From Parasegetibacter sp. NRK P23 (GTDB lineage Bacteria > Bacteroidota > Bacteroidia > Chitinophagales > Chitinophagaceae): a stretch of 64,000 nucleotides of DNA. The notes beneath the pieces are model-generated. The model was not told where the DNA came from and searched no databases. It was given only the letters and a program-made list of their open reading frames with translations. This document shows positions 35,986 to 44,632 of the stretch, piece after piece. The stretch is taken from NCBI RefSeq assembly GCF_023721715.1, contig NZ_JAMDLG010000001.1, positions 1,775,784 to 1,839,783 on the forward strand, given 5' to 3'. The position numbers were made by a program, and so were the translations under genes. Numbering within the stretch: the first letter of the stretch is position 1; each line of letters starts with the position of its first letter.

Positions 35986-36549
35986 ATGAACAATATTCCA
36001 AATACGTTAGAACAATACAATGCCGCCCTCGGCCGATGCAAAGATATCTTTCTGAAGAAAACAAAAGACTATGGCACTTCCTGGCGCGTGCTGCGCACCA
36101 TTTCGGTAGCGGATCAACTGTACATAAAAGTGCAGCGGATACGTACCATCCAGGAGAATAAAACGCAGTTGATCGGCGACGATATTAAAGGTGAATTCAT
36201 CGGGATCGTGAACTATGGCATTATCGGTTTGATACAACTGGATATTGGCGCCGGTGTGGTGGATGAACTTCCTTATGAAAAAGCACAGGAACTGTACGAA
36301 GCAAAAGCGCTGGCCATCCGTGAACTGATGGAAAAAAAGAACCATGATTACGGGGAAGCCTGGCGCGAAATGAGCCAGGAGAGTCTGGCCGACCTGATAC
36401 TGGTGAAACTGCTGCGCATCCGCCAGATACTCGCCAACGATGGGAAAACGCTCATCAGTGAAGGGATCGACGCCAATTACCAGGATATCGTAAATTACGC
36501 GCTCTTCGCCCTAATACTGATAGAAGAAGGAAAACACCGGAACGCATAA
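35986..36549 (+). CDS. DUF1599 protein (two internal repeats)
   Basis: 187 residues. Two copies of the same unit are visible: KKTKDYGTSWRVLRTISVADQLYIKVQRIRTI... in the first half and KKNHDYGEAWREMSQESLADLILVKLLRIRQI... in the second. Each ends with a DIVNY/GIVNYG helix. DUF1599 (also described as a nucleotide-modification-associated domain) has no assigned activity; its helical make-up recalls MazG-like nucleotide hydrolases, which is only a hint. The start at 35986 is 21 nt after a TACTTTTG box. It probably forms an operon with the BT_3928-like gene 13 bp downstream. Confidence 0.85.
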   Translation: MNNIPNTLEQYNAALGRCKDIFLKKTKDYGTSWRVLRTISVADQLYIKVQRIRTIQENKTQLIGDDIKGEFIGIVNYGIIGLIQLDIGAGVVDELPYEKAQELYEAKALAIRELMEKKNHDYGEAWREMSQESLADLILVKLLRIRQILANDGKTLISEGIDANYQDIVNYALFALILIEEGKHRNA

Positions 36550-36562
36550 AAATGATCGTACT

Positions 36563-37696
36563 ATGAAGTTATTGCTAACCCTTATCAGGTGGTTCGTTGG
36601 AATCTTATTCATTTTTTCAGGACTCATCAAAGCCAATGATCCGCTCGGACTCAGTTATAAAATGCAGGAATTCTTTGAAGTGTGGGGCATGCATGGCTTC
36701 AACGATTATACGCTGGCCCTTTCGGTACTGATGATCGCCTTCGAGATCATTGCCGGGGTGGCCGTGATTGTGGGGTGGAAGATGCGCCTGTTCAGTTGGC
36801 TGCTCCTGCTCCTCATCATCTTCTTTACTTTCCTTACCGCCTATGCGCTTTTCTCCGGTAAAATAAAAACCTGCGGTTGTTTCGGAGATTGTATTCCGCT
36901 CACCGCCAACCAATCCTTCTGGAAAGACGTGATCCTGACCGTGCTGATCGGTATCATATTCCTGTACCGAAACAAAATTAAGCCCGCACTGGGCACAGGA
37001 AAGAACGTATTGATCCTGCTGGTGACCACTGTATTCAGCTTCGGCATCCAGTGGTATGTATTGCAACACCAGCCTGTACTGGATTGTCTTCCATACAAAG
37101 TGGGGAATAACATCCCGGAAAAAATGAAGGCGCCAGCCGGTTCGATCCCCGATAGTATCGTGATCAACTTTGTGTACAATAAAGGAGGCAAAGAAGTGGA
37201 ATTTTCCGCCGACGCGTTCCCCGAAGATTTTGACGAATCCGTTTACCAGTTCGTGCGCCGTTACGATAAAGTGGTGCGCAAAGGAAACGCCGAGCCGCCC
37301 ATTAAAGATTTCTCGCTTAATACGCTCAGCGGCAACGATACCACCGCGGCCATCATGGAGCAACCGGGCTTTACCGTGCTTTTCTTCGCGAAAGATGTCA
37401 GTACGCCGGTAAGCGCCTGGGCCAATCGTTTCAGGGAAGTTCAAACCGCGGCCGCGCTCCGCAATATTCCCGTATTACTGGTTACGGCCGATGCCACCGG
37501 AATGCAGCGGGAACTTACCAAAGCCGGGGTGAACGCACCCGTTATCCTGAAGTGTGATGCGGTAGCCATTAAAACGGCGGCACGTACCAACCCCGCTTTG
37601 TACATCCTGAACCAGGGGAACATCATAGGGAAATGGGGGAAAGCCGACCTCGATAAGGCCATTAAAGCCATTCAGAAACTGGAAGGAATCCAGTAA
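36563..37696 (+). CDS. BT_3928-like protein: DoxX/MauE membrane domain plus thioredoxin-like domain
   Basis: 377 residues. The first 150 form four membrane segments of the DoxX/MauE type (FVGILFIFSGLIKANDPLGLSYKMQEFF), with a CGCFGDC motif in the loop after the third helix. The C-terminal part, about residues 235-377, resembles a thioredoxin fold (FTVLFFAKDV, ALYILNQGNIIGKWGK) but lacks a CxxC where the redox pair would sit. Similar proteins are widespread in Bacteroidota. A role in electron transfer or disulfide chemistry at the membrane is plausible but unproven. It lies between DUF1599 and an ABC permease gene on the same strand, with 8 bp to the latter. Confidence 0.8.
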   Translation: MKLLLTLIRWFVGILFIFSGLIKANDPLGLSYKMQEFFEVWGMHGFNDYTLALSVLMIAFEIIAGVAVIVGWKMRLFSWLLLLLIIFFTFLTAYALFSGKIKTCGCFGDCIPLTANQSFWKDVILTVLIGIIFLYRNKIKPALGTGKNVLILLVTTVFSFGIQWYVLQHQPVLDCLPYKVGNNIPEKMKAPAGSIPDSIVINFVYNKGGKEVEFSADAFPEDFDESVYQFVRRYDKVVRKGNAEPPIKDFSLNTLSGNDTTAAIMEQPGFTVLFFAKDVSTPVSAWANRFREVQTAAALRNIPVLLVTADATGMQRELTKAGVNAPVILKCDAVAIKTAARTNPALYILNQGNIIGKWGKADLDKAIKAIQKLEGIQ

Positions 37697-37704
37697 TTTA
37701 GAAC

Positions 37705-38751
37705 ATGGCCCGTTTCCTGCTCCGCAAACTGCTTTATGCCGCCCTGGTGATGCTGGGGGTGATGGTATTGGTGTTTGTGCTGTTCCAGGGATTGGGCGAT
37801 CCCGCCAGACTTGTGGTGGGACAAAGCGCCGATCCTAAAACGCAGGCCAATATACGCAAGGAACTATACCTCGATCAGCCCAAATGGAAGCAGTTTCTTT
37901 TTTACCTCAATGATGTATCGCCCATCGCTTTGCATACAAAGGAAGGCATTGCAGAAAAAGGGCTGAAAGGAGTTTTTATCGGTGGGGAAACAAAGCTGGC
38001 ACTGAAGCAACCTTATCTCCGCCGTTCCTATCAATCGCGGCGCCCGGTAGCCGATCTGCTGCTGGAAGCATTACCGGGCACACTGGTGCTGAGTTTCGCT
38101 GCAATACTTTTCGCCACAGTATTCGGTATAGCATTGGGGATGCTGGCCGCGGTAAAAAAGTACCGTTGGCCCGACTACCTGATCCAGTTTGGAAGCATCA
38201 CCGGAATTTCCGCACCCTCTTTCTTTACGGGCATCATCATCGCTTTTCTTTTCGGGTTCGTATGGCACAACTTTACCGGGCTCTCTATGACCGGCAGCCT
38301 GTATGGCATAGATCCGGTTCACGGGAAGTTCATCCAATGGAAAAACCTCATCCTGCCGGCAATAACACTGGGCATCCGCCCATTGGCCATCATTACCCAA
38401 TTGACGCGCAGTTCCATGCTCGATGTGCTTTCCCAGGATTATATCCGGACGGCCAGGGCGAAAGGACTTTCCAGCGGCAGGATACTTTTCCGCCATGCCC
38501 TTCCAAATGCGCTCAACCCCGTGATCACCGCCATTACCGGGTGGTTCGCGGAATTACTCGCCGGCGCGTTTTTCGTGGAATATATCTTCGGCTGGAGAGG
38601 AGTGGGGCGCATCACCGTGGAAGCGCTGGAAAAACTGGACTTCCCCGTATTGATGGGCTCGGTGCTGCTCACCGCTTTCTTTTTTACCCTCATGAACGTG
38701 TTCGCCGACCTGCTGTACAGGATTACGGACCCCCGCGTGAAAATTCATTAA
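37705..38751 (+). CDS. DppB/OppB-type ABC transporter permease (orphan)
   Basis: 348 residues with six membrane segments. The binding-protein-dependent transport domain is recognisable by LLEALPGTLVLSFAAILFA, YIRTARAKGLSSGRILFRHALPNAL (the EAA-like loop that contacts the ATPase) and the terminal FFTLMNVFADLLYRITDPRV. An extended periplasmic loop lies between helix 1 and the core (about residues 35-110). Such permeases import peptides or nickel together with a DppC partner, ATPases and a binding protein, none of which are encoded next door. The partners are therefore expected elsewhere. Confidence 0.88.
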   Translation: MARFLLRKLLYAALVMLGVMVLVFVLFQGLGDPARLVVGQSADPKTQANIRKELYLDQPKWKQFLFYLNDVSPIALHTKEGIAEKGLKGVFIGGETKLALKQPYLRRSYQSRRPVADLLLEALPGTLVLSFAAILFATVFGIALGMLAAVKKYRWPDYLIQFGSITGISAPSFFTGIIIAFLFGFVWHNFTGLSMTGSLYGIDPVHGKFIQWKNLILPAITLGIRPLAIITQLTRSSMLDVLSQDYIRTARAKGLSSGRILFRHALPNALNPVITAITGWFAELLAGAFFVEYIFGWRGVGRITVEALEKLDFPVLMGSVLLTAFFFTLMNVFADLLYRITDPRVKIH

Positions 38752-38878
38752 AATCTAATCCCGGTTACTTGCAAATCCCGGTTTATTTCAGGAACTTTAA
38801 ATGCTTTCCCATTAAAACTGATGCGCTCCAACCCGCCCGTGGAACCAATATTGCATTCACTATTCAAATGCCATCAGC

Positions 38879-39301
38879 ATGAAAACCGCCTCACAACTTT
38901 TATCCAGAAAAGGTCCCGATTTTAATGTGATCACCCCTGATACGCCGGTATTGAAAGCCATCCACCACATGGGCTGCGCAAACAGTGATTTTGTGGTGGT
39001 GAAAGCCGCGGAAATGTACCTCGGCATCATTACAGAAGCAGATTATACCCGCAAGGTGGTGATGCGCAACCAGCATGAACGCACCCTTTATGCCAGGGAC
39101 ATCATGAATTCAAACCTCCCTATCGTAAGCATGCAGGATTCTGTGGAAAAATGTATGCAACTGATGCAACAGTTTCATGTGCATTATCTGCCCGTTTTTG
39201 AGGAAATGAATTTTGTGGGTATCATCACCATGGATGACATCATCCGCGAAGCGTTGCTGGACCACGATATTTTCGACCGGAGAACGGAACAGGTGGCCTA
39301 A
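38879..39301 (+). CDS. Stand-alone CBS-domain pair protein
   Basis: 140 residues made of two CBS motifs: VLKAIHHMGCANSDFVVVK...LGIITEADYTRKV and DSVEKCMQLMQQFHVHYLPVFEE...VGIITMDDIIREAL. CBS pairs bind adenine nucleotides and act as energy sensors in larger systems. The N-terminus (MKTASQLLSRKG) is shared in pattern with the second CBS protein at 44.15 kb (MKKVAHILARKG), so the two are paralogues. The ligand and partner are unknown. Its last 4 bases overlap the convergent DciA-like gene. Confidence 0.85.
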   Translation: MKTASQLLSRKGPDFNVITPDTPVLKAIHHMGCANSDFVVVKAAEMYLGIITEADYTRKVVMRNQHERTLYARDIMNSNLPIVSMQDSVEKCMQLMQQFHVHYLPVFEEMNFVGIITMDDIIREALLDHDIFDRRTEQVA

Positions 39302-39579
39302 CGGATCACCACATCCCGGATCACTTTTTCACCCAGCGCCTCGTTCACCCTTTCTATGATCTTCTCTTTCTGGTAATGCAGTTCCTGCTTTAGCGGAGCC
39401 ACTGTGGTATGTACAAAAAGCGTATGCTGGACGATCTGAATTTTATCCGTGTATTTGGCAACGGTCTTGCCCATGATGTTGCCCCACACATCTTCTATGC
39501 GTGCGGATTGAACGCCGTATTTGAGTTTACTTTTGTTGAGAAACTCCTGCATGGCTTCTCCCAAGGAATATTCTCCCAT
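39298..39579 (-). CDS. DUF721 / DciA-like protein
   Basis: 93 residues, one DUF721 domain (LGEAMQEFLNKSKLKYGVQSARIEDVWGNIMG, then TLFVHTTVAPLKQELHYQKEKIIERVNEALG). DUF721 includes DciA, which helps load the DnaB helicase in bacteria without DnaC. Whether this short version does so is inferred from the family only. Neighbours are purE on the same strand (35 bp away) and the convergent CBS gene. Confidence 0.8.
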   Translation of the reverse strand: MGEYSLGEAMQEFLNKSKLKYGVQSARIEDVWGNIMGKTVAKYTDKIQIVQHTLFVHTTVAPLKQELHYQKEKIIERVNEALGEKVIRDVVIR

Positions 39580-39614
39580 AACCTGAAGTTGTAAAGTAAG
39601 TTACTGCAATTCGC

Positions 39615-40130
39615 TTAAAGATCGAACCCGTTGGGCAGGCCTTTTTCCTTCAGGTTATCCACTTTTTTCAACACTTCTTCTTCCAGCTCCTGCTTGTAGC
39701 GCGCTACCTTATCGCCAATGGCCGGTTGGAAGGCGCCAATCATGGAAGCTGCCAGTATTCCGGCGTTCTTTGAAGCGTTGAGGGCCACCGTTGCGACTGG
39801 AATACCATTGGGCATCTGGAGGATGGAAAGCAGGGAATCCCAGCCGTCAATAGAGTTAGAAGATTTTACCGGAACACCGATAACAGGTAGTGGCGTGAGT
39901 GAAGCCACCATGCCGGGCAAATGCGCAGCGCCACCGGCTCCGGCGATGATTACTTTAATACCTCTGTCTCTCGCGCCCTGGGCGTATTTTACCATACGGA
40001 GCGGTGTTCTGTGCGCCGAAACCACCGTGATTTCGTAACCGATACCAAATTGGGTGAGCATATCGGCCGCGGCCTGCATAACCGGCAGATCGCTATCGCT
40101 GCCCATGATAATACCAACTTCTGGAGTCAT
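39615..40130 (-). CDS. purE: N5-carboxyaminoimidazole ribonucleotide mutase
   Basis: 171 residues. It converts N5-CAIR to CAIR in purine synthesis. Class I PurE features are visible: [13 protein letters not shown] at the N-terminus, [14 protein letters not shown] with the catalytic histidine, [15 protein letters not shown], and [32 protein letters not shown]. The gene follows purK with a 23-bp gap on the same strand, so both probably form one transcript from the TATCTTCG box upstream of purK. Confidence 0.97.
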   Translation of the reverse strand: MTPEVGIIMGSDSDLPVMQAAADMLTQFGIGYEITVVSAHRTPLRMVKYAQGARDRGIKVIIAGAGGAAHLPGMVASLTPLPVIGVPVKSSNSIDGWDSLLSILQMPNGIPVATVALNASKNAGILAASMIGAFQPAIGDKVARYKQELEEEVLKKVDNLKEKGLPNGFDL

Positions 40131-40153
40131 AAAAAATGCTATTGCTTTGATGC

Positions 40154-41281
40154 TTATTCTGCTGTTTTCACTTTGAGCGCCTGTTTCACGCGGGTGGCTT
40201 TGTGCACGAGATCGATTCGATCGTTCCCGAGGATGGTGACGTGGCCCATTTTACGCCCGGGCTTGGTTTGCTTCTTCCCGTATAGGTGCACGTACACCTT
40301 ATCCATTTTCAGGACTTCTTCCAGTCCTTCATAATAAACAGGGCCGGAATGGCCTTCTTCCCCGATCAGGTTCACGAGTGCGGATGGCAGCAACGCGTCG
40401 GTATTTCCCAAAGGCAACGCCAGCAGGATGCGCCAGAGCATATCATACTGTGAGGTGATGTGCGCTTCGATGGTATGGTGGCCGCTGTTGTGCACCCGTG
40501 GCGCGGTTTCGTTCACCAGTACTTCCCCGTTTTTATCCACGAACAGTTCAACGGCGAACAGGCCCGGTGATTGCAGGGCCTTCACCAGCTTCAGCGCGAT
40601 GGCCTCCGCTTTCCAAAACGTTTTCTCCTGCAAATGCGCGGGACTCAGTTGAAAATCCAGCAAGTTGAGGCGGGGATCGAACACCATTTCAACGGGAGGG
40701 AAGAGCGCGGTTTCGCCCGAAGGACTAACCGCCACCATCACCGCGATCTCTTTTTCAAGGTTCACCATTTTCTCCAGCACCGAAGGCGCGTCGAAACCTT
40801 TCTCAAAATCGGCTGTGGTGTGCATCAGCTCAACGCCTTTCCCATCGTAGCCACCTTCGCCCAGTTTCTGCACTGCCGGCAGGAAAGCGGCCTGTTCGCG
40901 GAGCGCGGCCTTGTTTTGAAGGATTACAAACGGGGAAGTGGGAATCTCCTGTTCTTTATAAAATTCTTTTTGAATGATCTTATTCTTGATGATGCGGAGC
41001 GCGGCAGGTTTCGGGTACACCTTTACACCTTCTTTTTCGAGTTGCTCCAGCGCCTCCAGGTTCACCGATTCGATTTCGATGGTGAGTACATCCACTTTTT
41101 TGCCGAACTGGTACACTGTATCGTAATCCCGGATATCCCCTTTCACGAAGTGGTGGCACAAATGCGCCGCCGGGCAGGTCTCGTCGTTCTCCAATACATA
41201 AGTTTCCACGTGGTAATTGGCCGCCTGCTGCAACAACATCCTGCCCAATTGTCCGCCACCTAAAATTCCCGCTTTGATCAT
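40154..41281 (-). CDS. purK: N5-carboxyaminoimidazole ribonucleotide synthase
   Basis: 375 residues from the ATG at 41281. It carboxylates AIR with ATP and bicarbonate and hands the product to PurE. The ATP-grasp protein opens with [18 protein letters not shown] and shows [14 protein letters not shown], the [28 protein letters not shown] metal/ATP loop and [16 protein letters not shown]. The frame is open for 25 more codons upstream, but that extension overlaps the promoter box at 41299-41306 and is unlike the family. Confidence 0.96.
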   Translation of the reverse strand: MIKAGILGGGQLGRMLLQQAANYHVETYVLENDETCPAAHLCHHFVKGDIRDYDTVYQFGKKVDVLTIEIESVNLEALEQLEKEGVKVYPKPAALRIIKNKIIQKEFYKEQEIPTSPFVILQNKAALREQAAFLPAVQKLGEGGYDGKGVELMHTTADFEKGFDAPSVLEKMVNLEKEIAVMVAVSPSGETALFPPVEMVFDPRLNLLDFQLSPAHLQEKTFWKAEAIALKLVKALQSPGLFAVELFVDKNGEVLVNETAPRVHNSGHHTIEAHITSQYDMLWRILLALPLGNTDALLPSALVNLIGEEGHSGPVYYEGLEEVLKMDKVYVHLYGKKQTKPGRKMGHVTILGNDRIDLVHKATRVKQALKVKTAE

Positions 41282-41298
41282 GTTCTTAACTTGAACCG

Positions 41299-41306
41299 CG
41301 AAGATA
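41299..41306 (-). promoter_or_regulatory. -7 box TATCTTCG for purK-purE
   Basis: Read on the minus strand the octamer is TATCTTCG, 17 nt from the purK ATG and identical to that upstream of the DUF1080 gene. It supports the start at 41281. No clear -33 box is seen. Confidence 0.5.
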
Positions 41307-41369
41307 TTGGTTTTAGGCAGGAAGTTCGGGGAGTACGTCCAAAATTCAGGTTTCAAATCTTAAAATCTA

Positions 41370-41377
41370 TACCTTTG
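41370..41377 (+). promoter_or_regulatory. -7 box TACCTTTG upstream of a 28-codon frame
   Basis: An exact TAnnTTTG match, 5 nt before an ATG. That spacing equals the one seen at the ABC exporter gene and is close to that at prfB. It may drive the tiny frame or be the distal promoter of hppD. Confidence 0.4.
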
Positions 41378-41382
41378 GGCAG

Positions 41383-41469
41383 ATGAAACCGGATTATCCA
41401 CATAAGACATTTTCCGATGAGCGGGTGCACTTCTGCCTGCTGATGGTTTCGTTGGCGATGGACTCGTGA
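41383..41469 (+). CDS. Possible 28-residue peptide or remnant of a lost gene
   Basis: A short frame starting ATG AAA CCG and ending TGA encodes 28 residues (MKPDYPHKTFSDERVHFC...). It has a near-ideal -7 box 5 nt upstream, but no recognisable family. The start is hydrophilic and the end mildly hydrophobic. A real micro-gene, the surviving 5' end of a deleted gene, or chance are all possible. The low-complexity phrase starts right after its stop codon, which fits a deletion or insertion point. Confidence 0.25.
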   Translation: MKPDYPHKTFSDERVHFCLLMVSLAMDS

Positions 41470-41470
41470 T

Positions 41471-41503
41471 TAATTTTGGATGTTGAATTTTGAATGTTGA
41501 ATG
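41471..41503. repeat. Intergenic ATTCAAAATTCAACATCC-type phrase
   Basis: TAATTTTGGA, TGTTGAATTT and TGAATGTTGA follow each other. On the other strand they spell the ATTCAAAATTCAACATCC wording that is also present at 32301-32330. Confidence 0.45.
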
Positions 41504-41611
41504 AATTTCAGCATTCAGGATGATGGAAATGCTCCCGTCAATCCTTCACTTCAACAGCCCTCCTCCCAGATTAAGCAGCTAACATTCAAAATTATTCTAA
41601 AACATCATCGT

Positions 41612-42742
41612 ATGTCAACTTTAACGTTTGCGGAAAAGATCGCGAAAGCGCAGGATTTCCTGCCCATCAACGGTACCGATTATATAGAATTTTATGTGGG
41701 CAACGCCAAACAGGCGGCGCATTATTATAAAACGGCTTTTGGCTTTCAGTCGCTGGCTTATGCTGGCCCCGAAACTGGGGTGCGCGACCGGGCTTCTTAT
41801 GTGCTTCAGCAGGGAAAAATCAGGCTGGTGCTTACCACCGCGCTTCATTCCGACCATCCCGTTTCCGAACACGTGAAAAAGCACGGCGACGGCGTAAAAG
41901 TACTGGCCCTCTGGGTGGAAGACGCTTACAGCGCTTTTGAAGAAACCACCAAAAGAGGCGGCAAACCTTACCTTGAACCCGTAACACTTACCGATGAACA
42001 TGGAGAACTGCGCATGTCGGGCATTTATACCTATGGCGAAACGATCCACATGTTTGTTGAAAGGAAAAACTACCATGGCGCGTTTATGCCCGGCTATAAA
42101 GCGTGGAAAAGCGATTACAATCCTGCGGATGCAGGTCTTTTGTACGTGGACCATTGTGTGGGCAACGTGGGCTGGAACAGGATGCTGCCCACCGTGAAAT
42201 GGTACGAGGAAGTGATGGGCTTCGTGAACATCCTTTCCTTCGACGACAAACAGATCAACACGGAATATTCCGCCCTCATGAGTAAAGTGATGAGCAACGG
42301 GAACGGCTACTCCAAATTCCCTATCAACGAACCCGCGGAAGGTAAAAAGAAATCGCAGATCGAAGAATACCTGGAATACTATGAAGGCGAGGGCGTGCAG
42401 CACATAGCCGTGGCCACAAAGGATATCGTAAAAACCGTTACCGAACTGAAAGCGCGTGGCGTGGAATTTCTCAGCGCACCGCCCAATGCCTATTACGATA
42501 TGATGCACGACAGGGTGGGTGACATTGACGAAGAAGTGCGCCTGCTGCAAAGCCTGGGGATACTGGTGGACCGCGACGAAGAAGGTTACCTGCTTCAGAT
42601 ATTCACCAAGCCCGTGGAAGACAGGCCCACTTTATTCTTCGAAATCATCCAGCGCAAGGGCGCGCAGAGTTTCGGCGCCGGAAACTTTAAAGCATTGTTT
42701 GAATCCATTGAAAGAGAACAGGCCCTGAGAGGCAATCTCTGA
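41612..42742 (+). CDS. hppD: 4-Hydroxyphenylpyruvate dioxygenase
   Basis: 376 residues from the ATG at 41612. It converts 4-hydroxyphenylpyruvate to homogentisate in tyrosine breakdown. Two vicinal-oxygen-chelate domains are present, and the Fe(II) ligands are visible: His181 in YVDHCVGNV, His264 in VQHIAVAT and Glu344 in TLFFEIIQRKG. The C-terminal helix after GAGNFKALFESIEREQ is complete. Frame extension to 41501 is not supported by family length. Homogentisate dioxygenase and later steps are not nearby. A strong terminator follows the stop codon. Confidence 0.96.
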   Translation: MSTLTFAEKIAKAQDFLPINGTDYIEFYVGNAKQAAHYYKTAFGFQSLAYAGPETGVRDRASYVLQQGKIRLVLTTALHSDHPVSEHVKKHGDGVKVLALWVEDAYSAFEETTKRGGKPYLEPVTLTDEHGELRMSGIYTYGETIHMFVERKNYHGAFMPGYKAWKSDYNPADAGLLYVDHCVGNVGWNRMLPTVKWYEEVMGFVNILSFDDKQINTEYSALMSKVMSNGNGYSKFPINEPAEGKKKSQIEEYLEYYEGEGVQHIAVATKDIVKTVTELKARGVEFLSAPPNAYYDMMHDRVGDIDEEVRLLQSLGILVDRDEEGYLLQIFTKPVEDRPTLFFEIIQRKGAQSFGAGNFKALFESIEREQALRGNL

Positions 42743-42770
42743 TAATATTTGCCCTGCCGTTTTTAACCTG

Positions 42771-42799
42771 GCCCGCCCTCGAAAGAGCGCGGGCTTTTT
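42771..42799 (+). terminator. Intrinsic terminator after hppD
   Basis: GCCCGC pairs with GCGGGC. Then, after one C-C mismatch, CTC pairs with GAG around a GAAA tetraloop. The stem is followed directly by TTTTT. This is the most canonical rho-independent terminator in the window. Confidence 0.85.
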
Positions 42800-42904
42800 G
42801 TTATCGGAATGTGAAGGGTTACCTCTCCATCCTGAAATGTTAAAACCCTATCTTTGCACCAGCAGAAAACATACTATTCAAAGACCCACAGCGTTTTTCA
42901 AGAT

Positions 42905-44086
42905 ATGAGCAGTGCAATAAAAAGAATTACATTTTTCACGATATTATTCTTCTCTCTTAATCAGGGAAATGCGCAGTCAGCGCAGAGCGCCACCTTCATC
43001 GACTACCAGAAGTCCTTCCCCAAGATCACGGATGTGATGAAAAGGAAACAGGATACGCTGATGAAACAGTTCGCCGCTCAGGGACTCAAATGGCCGGCGG
43101 CGCAAATGTACCTTCGTTCCTTTAAGTACGACAGTCAGTTGGAAGTATGGGTGCGCTACGCCATGAACGAGTCCTTTAAATTATTCAAGACCTATAAAGT
43201 ATGCGCCCTTTCCGGAAGTATGGGACCGAAAAGAATGCAGGGCGATTACCAGGTACCCGAAGGGTTTTATTACATCAATGAGTTCAACCCGAGAAGTTCC
43301 TACCACCTCTCGCTGGGACTGAACTACCCGAATGCGTCTGACCGGATACTGAGCGATACCTACCACCCGGGCGGCGATATCTACATTCACGGCTCCTGCG
43401 TTACTACCGGCTGTATCCCCATCATGGACAACCAGATCGAAGAATTGTACATCCTCGCGGCCTTTGCTAAAAGTGAGGGACAGGATTTTATTCCCGTACA
43501 CATCTTCCCGATCAGGTTCACCAATGAGAACAGCAAAACCTACCTCAATAAATACCTCCAGACCTTCAACGAATACAATCCTTTCGTTGAGAAACTCAGG
43601 GAAGTGTATTTCTATTTTGAAAAACACAAGAAGCTGCCGGTGATTGCAGTGGGCGATAATGGCGAATACATTACCAGCGTGAAGCCGGATGACATTAAAG
43701 TGCCTGAGAAGCCACAGCCTAAAAAATACATCCCAAAAACCAGGAAGCACATTGCTTTTGATGAAACGAAAATTCCCGCTTCCGTAAATAAACTGCCGGT
43801 TTTCCCCGGTGGAAATCCCGCCTTCCAGAACTTTCTCACCAAAATGAGCGGCGATCTGGGCAAACTGCTGGATGAAAAACAGCACACCGCGTATGTATTG
43901 GTAGAATTCATCGTAACCGAGGAGGGTAAACTTATCAACCCGGTGATCGTACGGGGTGGAAATCCTGAACTGAACGATGGCATACTCGACCGTTTTGAGA
44001 CCCTTCCCAATTGGGAACCCGCTATCCGCCAGGACATTAAAGTGCCCATGAAACTCAAACAAACGGTGGTGATCGAAAAAAAATAG
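42905..44086 (+). CDS. L,D-transpeptidase (YkuD) with TonB-C-like C-terminus
   Basis: 393 residues with a signal peptide ending GNA. The YkuD domain (about residues 85-215) has His162 and catalytic Cys170 in the motif HGSCVTTGC. The arginine that normally follows GC-I (GCIRM) is proline here (GCIPI). YkuD enzymes form 3-3 crosslinks in peptidoglycan or attach proteins to it. After a Lys/Pro-rich linker (about 275-295), the last 80 residues (TAYVLVEFIVTEEGKLINP, LPNWEPAIRQD) look like the TonB C-terminal fold. The fusion suggests a protein linking the cell wall to another envelope part. A TATCTTTG box at 42849 lies 48 nt upstream of the start. Confidence 0.85.
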   Translation: MSSAIKRITFFTILFFSLNQGNAQSAQSATFIDYQKSFPKITDVMKRKQDTLMKQFAAQGLKWPAAQMYLRSFKYDSQLEVWVRYAMNESFKLFKTYKVCALSGSMGPKRMQGDYQVPEGFYYINEFNPRSSYHLSLGLNYPNASDRILSDTYHPGGDIYIHGSCVTTGCIPIMDNQIEELYILAAFAKSEGQDFIPVHIFPIRFTNENSKTYLNKYLQTFNEYNPFVEKLREVYFYFEKHKKLPVIAVGDNGEYITSVKPDDIKVPEKPQPKKYIPKTRKHIAFDETKIPASVNKLPVFPGGNPAFQNFLTKMSGDLGKLLDEKQHTAYVLVEFIVTEEGKLINPVIVRGGNPELNDGILDRFETLPNWEPAIRQDIKVPMKLKQTVVIEKK

Positions 44087-44153
44087 CCCCGCTCCGAAAT
44101 TTGGCTTTTTCTTAAAATGGTTGTAACTTATAATCCATCCAAATTGCACCATC

Positions 44154-44582
44154 ATGAAGAAAGTAGCCCACATCCTGGCGAGAAAAGGCGCCCATGTACT
44201 CACGGTTCACCCCCAGGAAAAAGTGATCCACGCCCTCCAGTTGATGAACGAAAAAAACATCGGTTCACTGGTAGTTGTAGAAGACAATGAATACCTGGGT
44301 ATCGTAACCGAAAGGGATTACGCCCGCAAAGTGATCATCCGCGGTAAATCTTCGCAGGATACCACTGTGGAAGAAATCATGTCTACGGGCCTGCCACGGA
44401 TCACCCCCGAAAATTCCATTGACACCTGCATGCACATCATGAGTGAGAACAACATCCGCTATCTGCCTGTTTTTGAAGGAGATAAACTGTGTGGAATTGT
44501 ATCAATTAATGATGTGGTAACGGAAACCATACTGGCGCAGAAAGAGACCATCGCGCAACTGGAAAGTTATATTCATTCCTGA
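44154..44582 (+). CDS. Stand-alone CBS-domain pair protein (second copy)
   Basis: 142 residues with two CBS motifs: VIHALQLMNEKNIGSLVVVEDNEYLGIVTERDYARKV and SIDTCMHIMSENNIRYLPVFEGDKLCGIVSINDVV. It is paralogous to the CBS protein at 38.88 kb but closer to the common bacterial single-pair type. It probably senses adenine nucleotides; the partner is unknown. The ABC exporter gene follows 50 bp later but has its own promoter-like sequence. Confidence 0.88.
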   Translation: MKKVAHILARKGAHVLTVHPQEKVIHALQLMNEKNIGSLVVVEDNEYLGIVTERDYARKVIIRGKSSQDTTVEEIMSTGLPRITPENSIDTCMHIMSENNIRYLPVFEGDKLCGIVSINDVVTETILAQKETIAQLESYIHS

Positions 44583-44593
44583 TCCTGAACGAA

Positions 44594-44627
44594 TTGGTCA
44601 ACTCCCTTTGAAATATTCCTATTTTTG
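44594..44627 (+). promoter_or_regulatory. Promoter of the ABC exporter gene (TTG-N23-TATTTTTG)
   Basis: TTG at 44594-44596, a 23-bp spacer and TATTTTTG at 44620-44627 match the Bacteroidota consensus at its long limit. The ATG is only 5 nt after the box, so the transcript would be leaderless or nearly so. Confidence 0.55.
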
Positions 44628-44632
44628 TTGCG

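Larger units (their letters stand above)
41282..41611. other. 330-bp gap between purK and hppD
   Basis: This stretch holds the purK promoter box, a plus-strand -7 box followed by a 28-codon frame, and a low-complexity phrase. The frame leading into hppD is open from 41501, but its 37 codons have no family similarity. No RNA gene or other coding frame is supported. Confidence 0.6.

Noticed and set aside
36563-37696. Thioredoxin activity of the BT_3928-like protein
   Set aside because: The fold hint is present but the CxxC redox pair is missing in the C-terminal domain.
41501-41611. N-terminal extension of hppD
   Set aside because: The frame is open, but 37 extra codons are unlike the family and overlap low-complexity intergenic wording.
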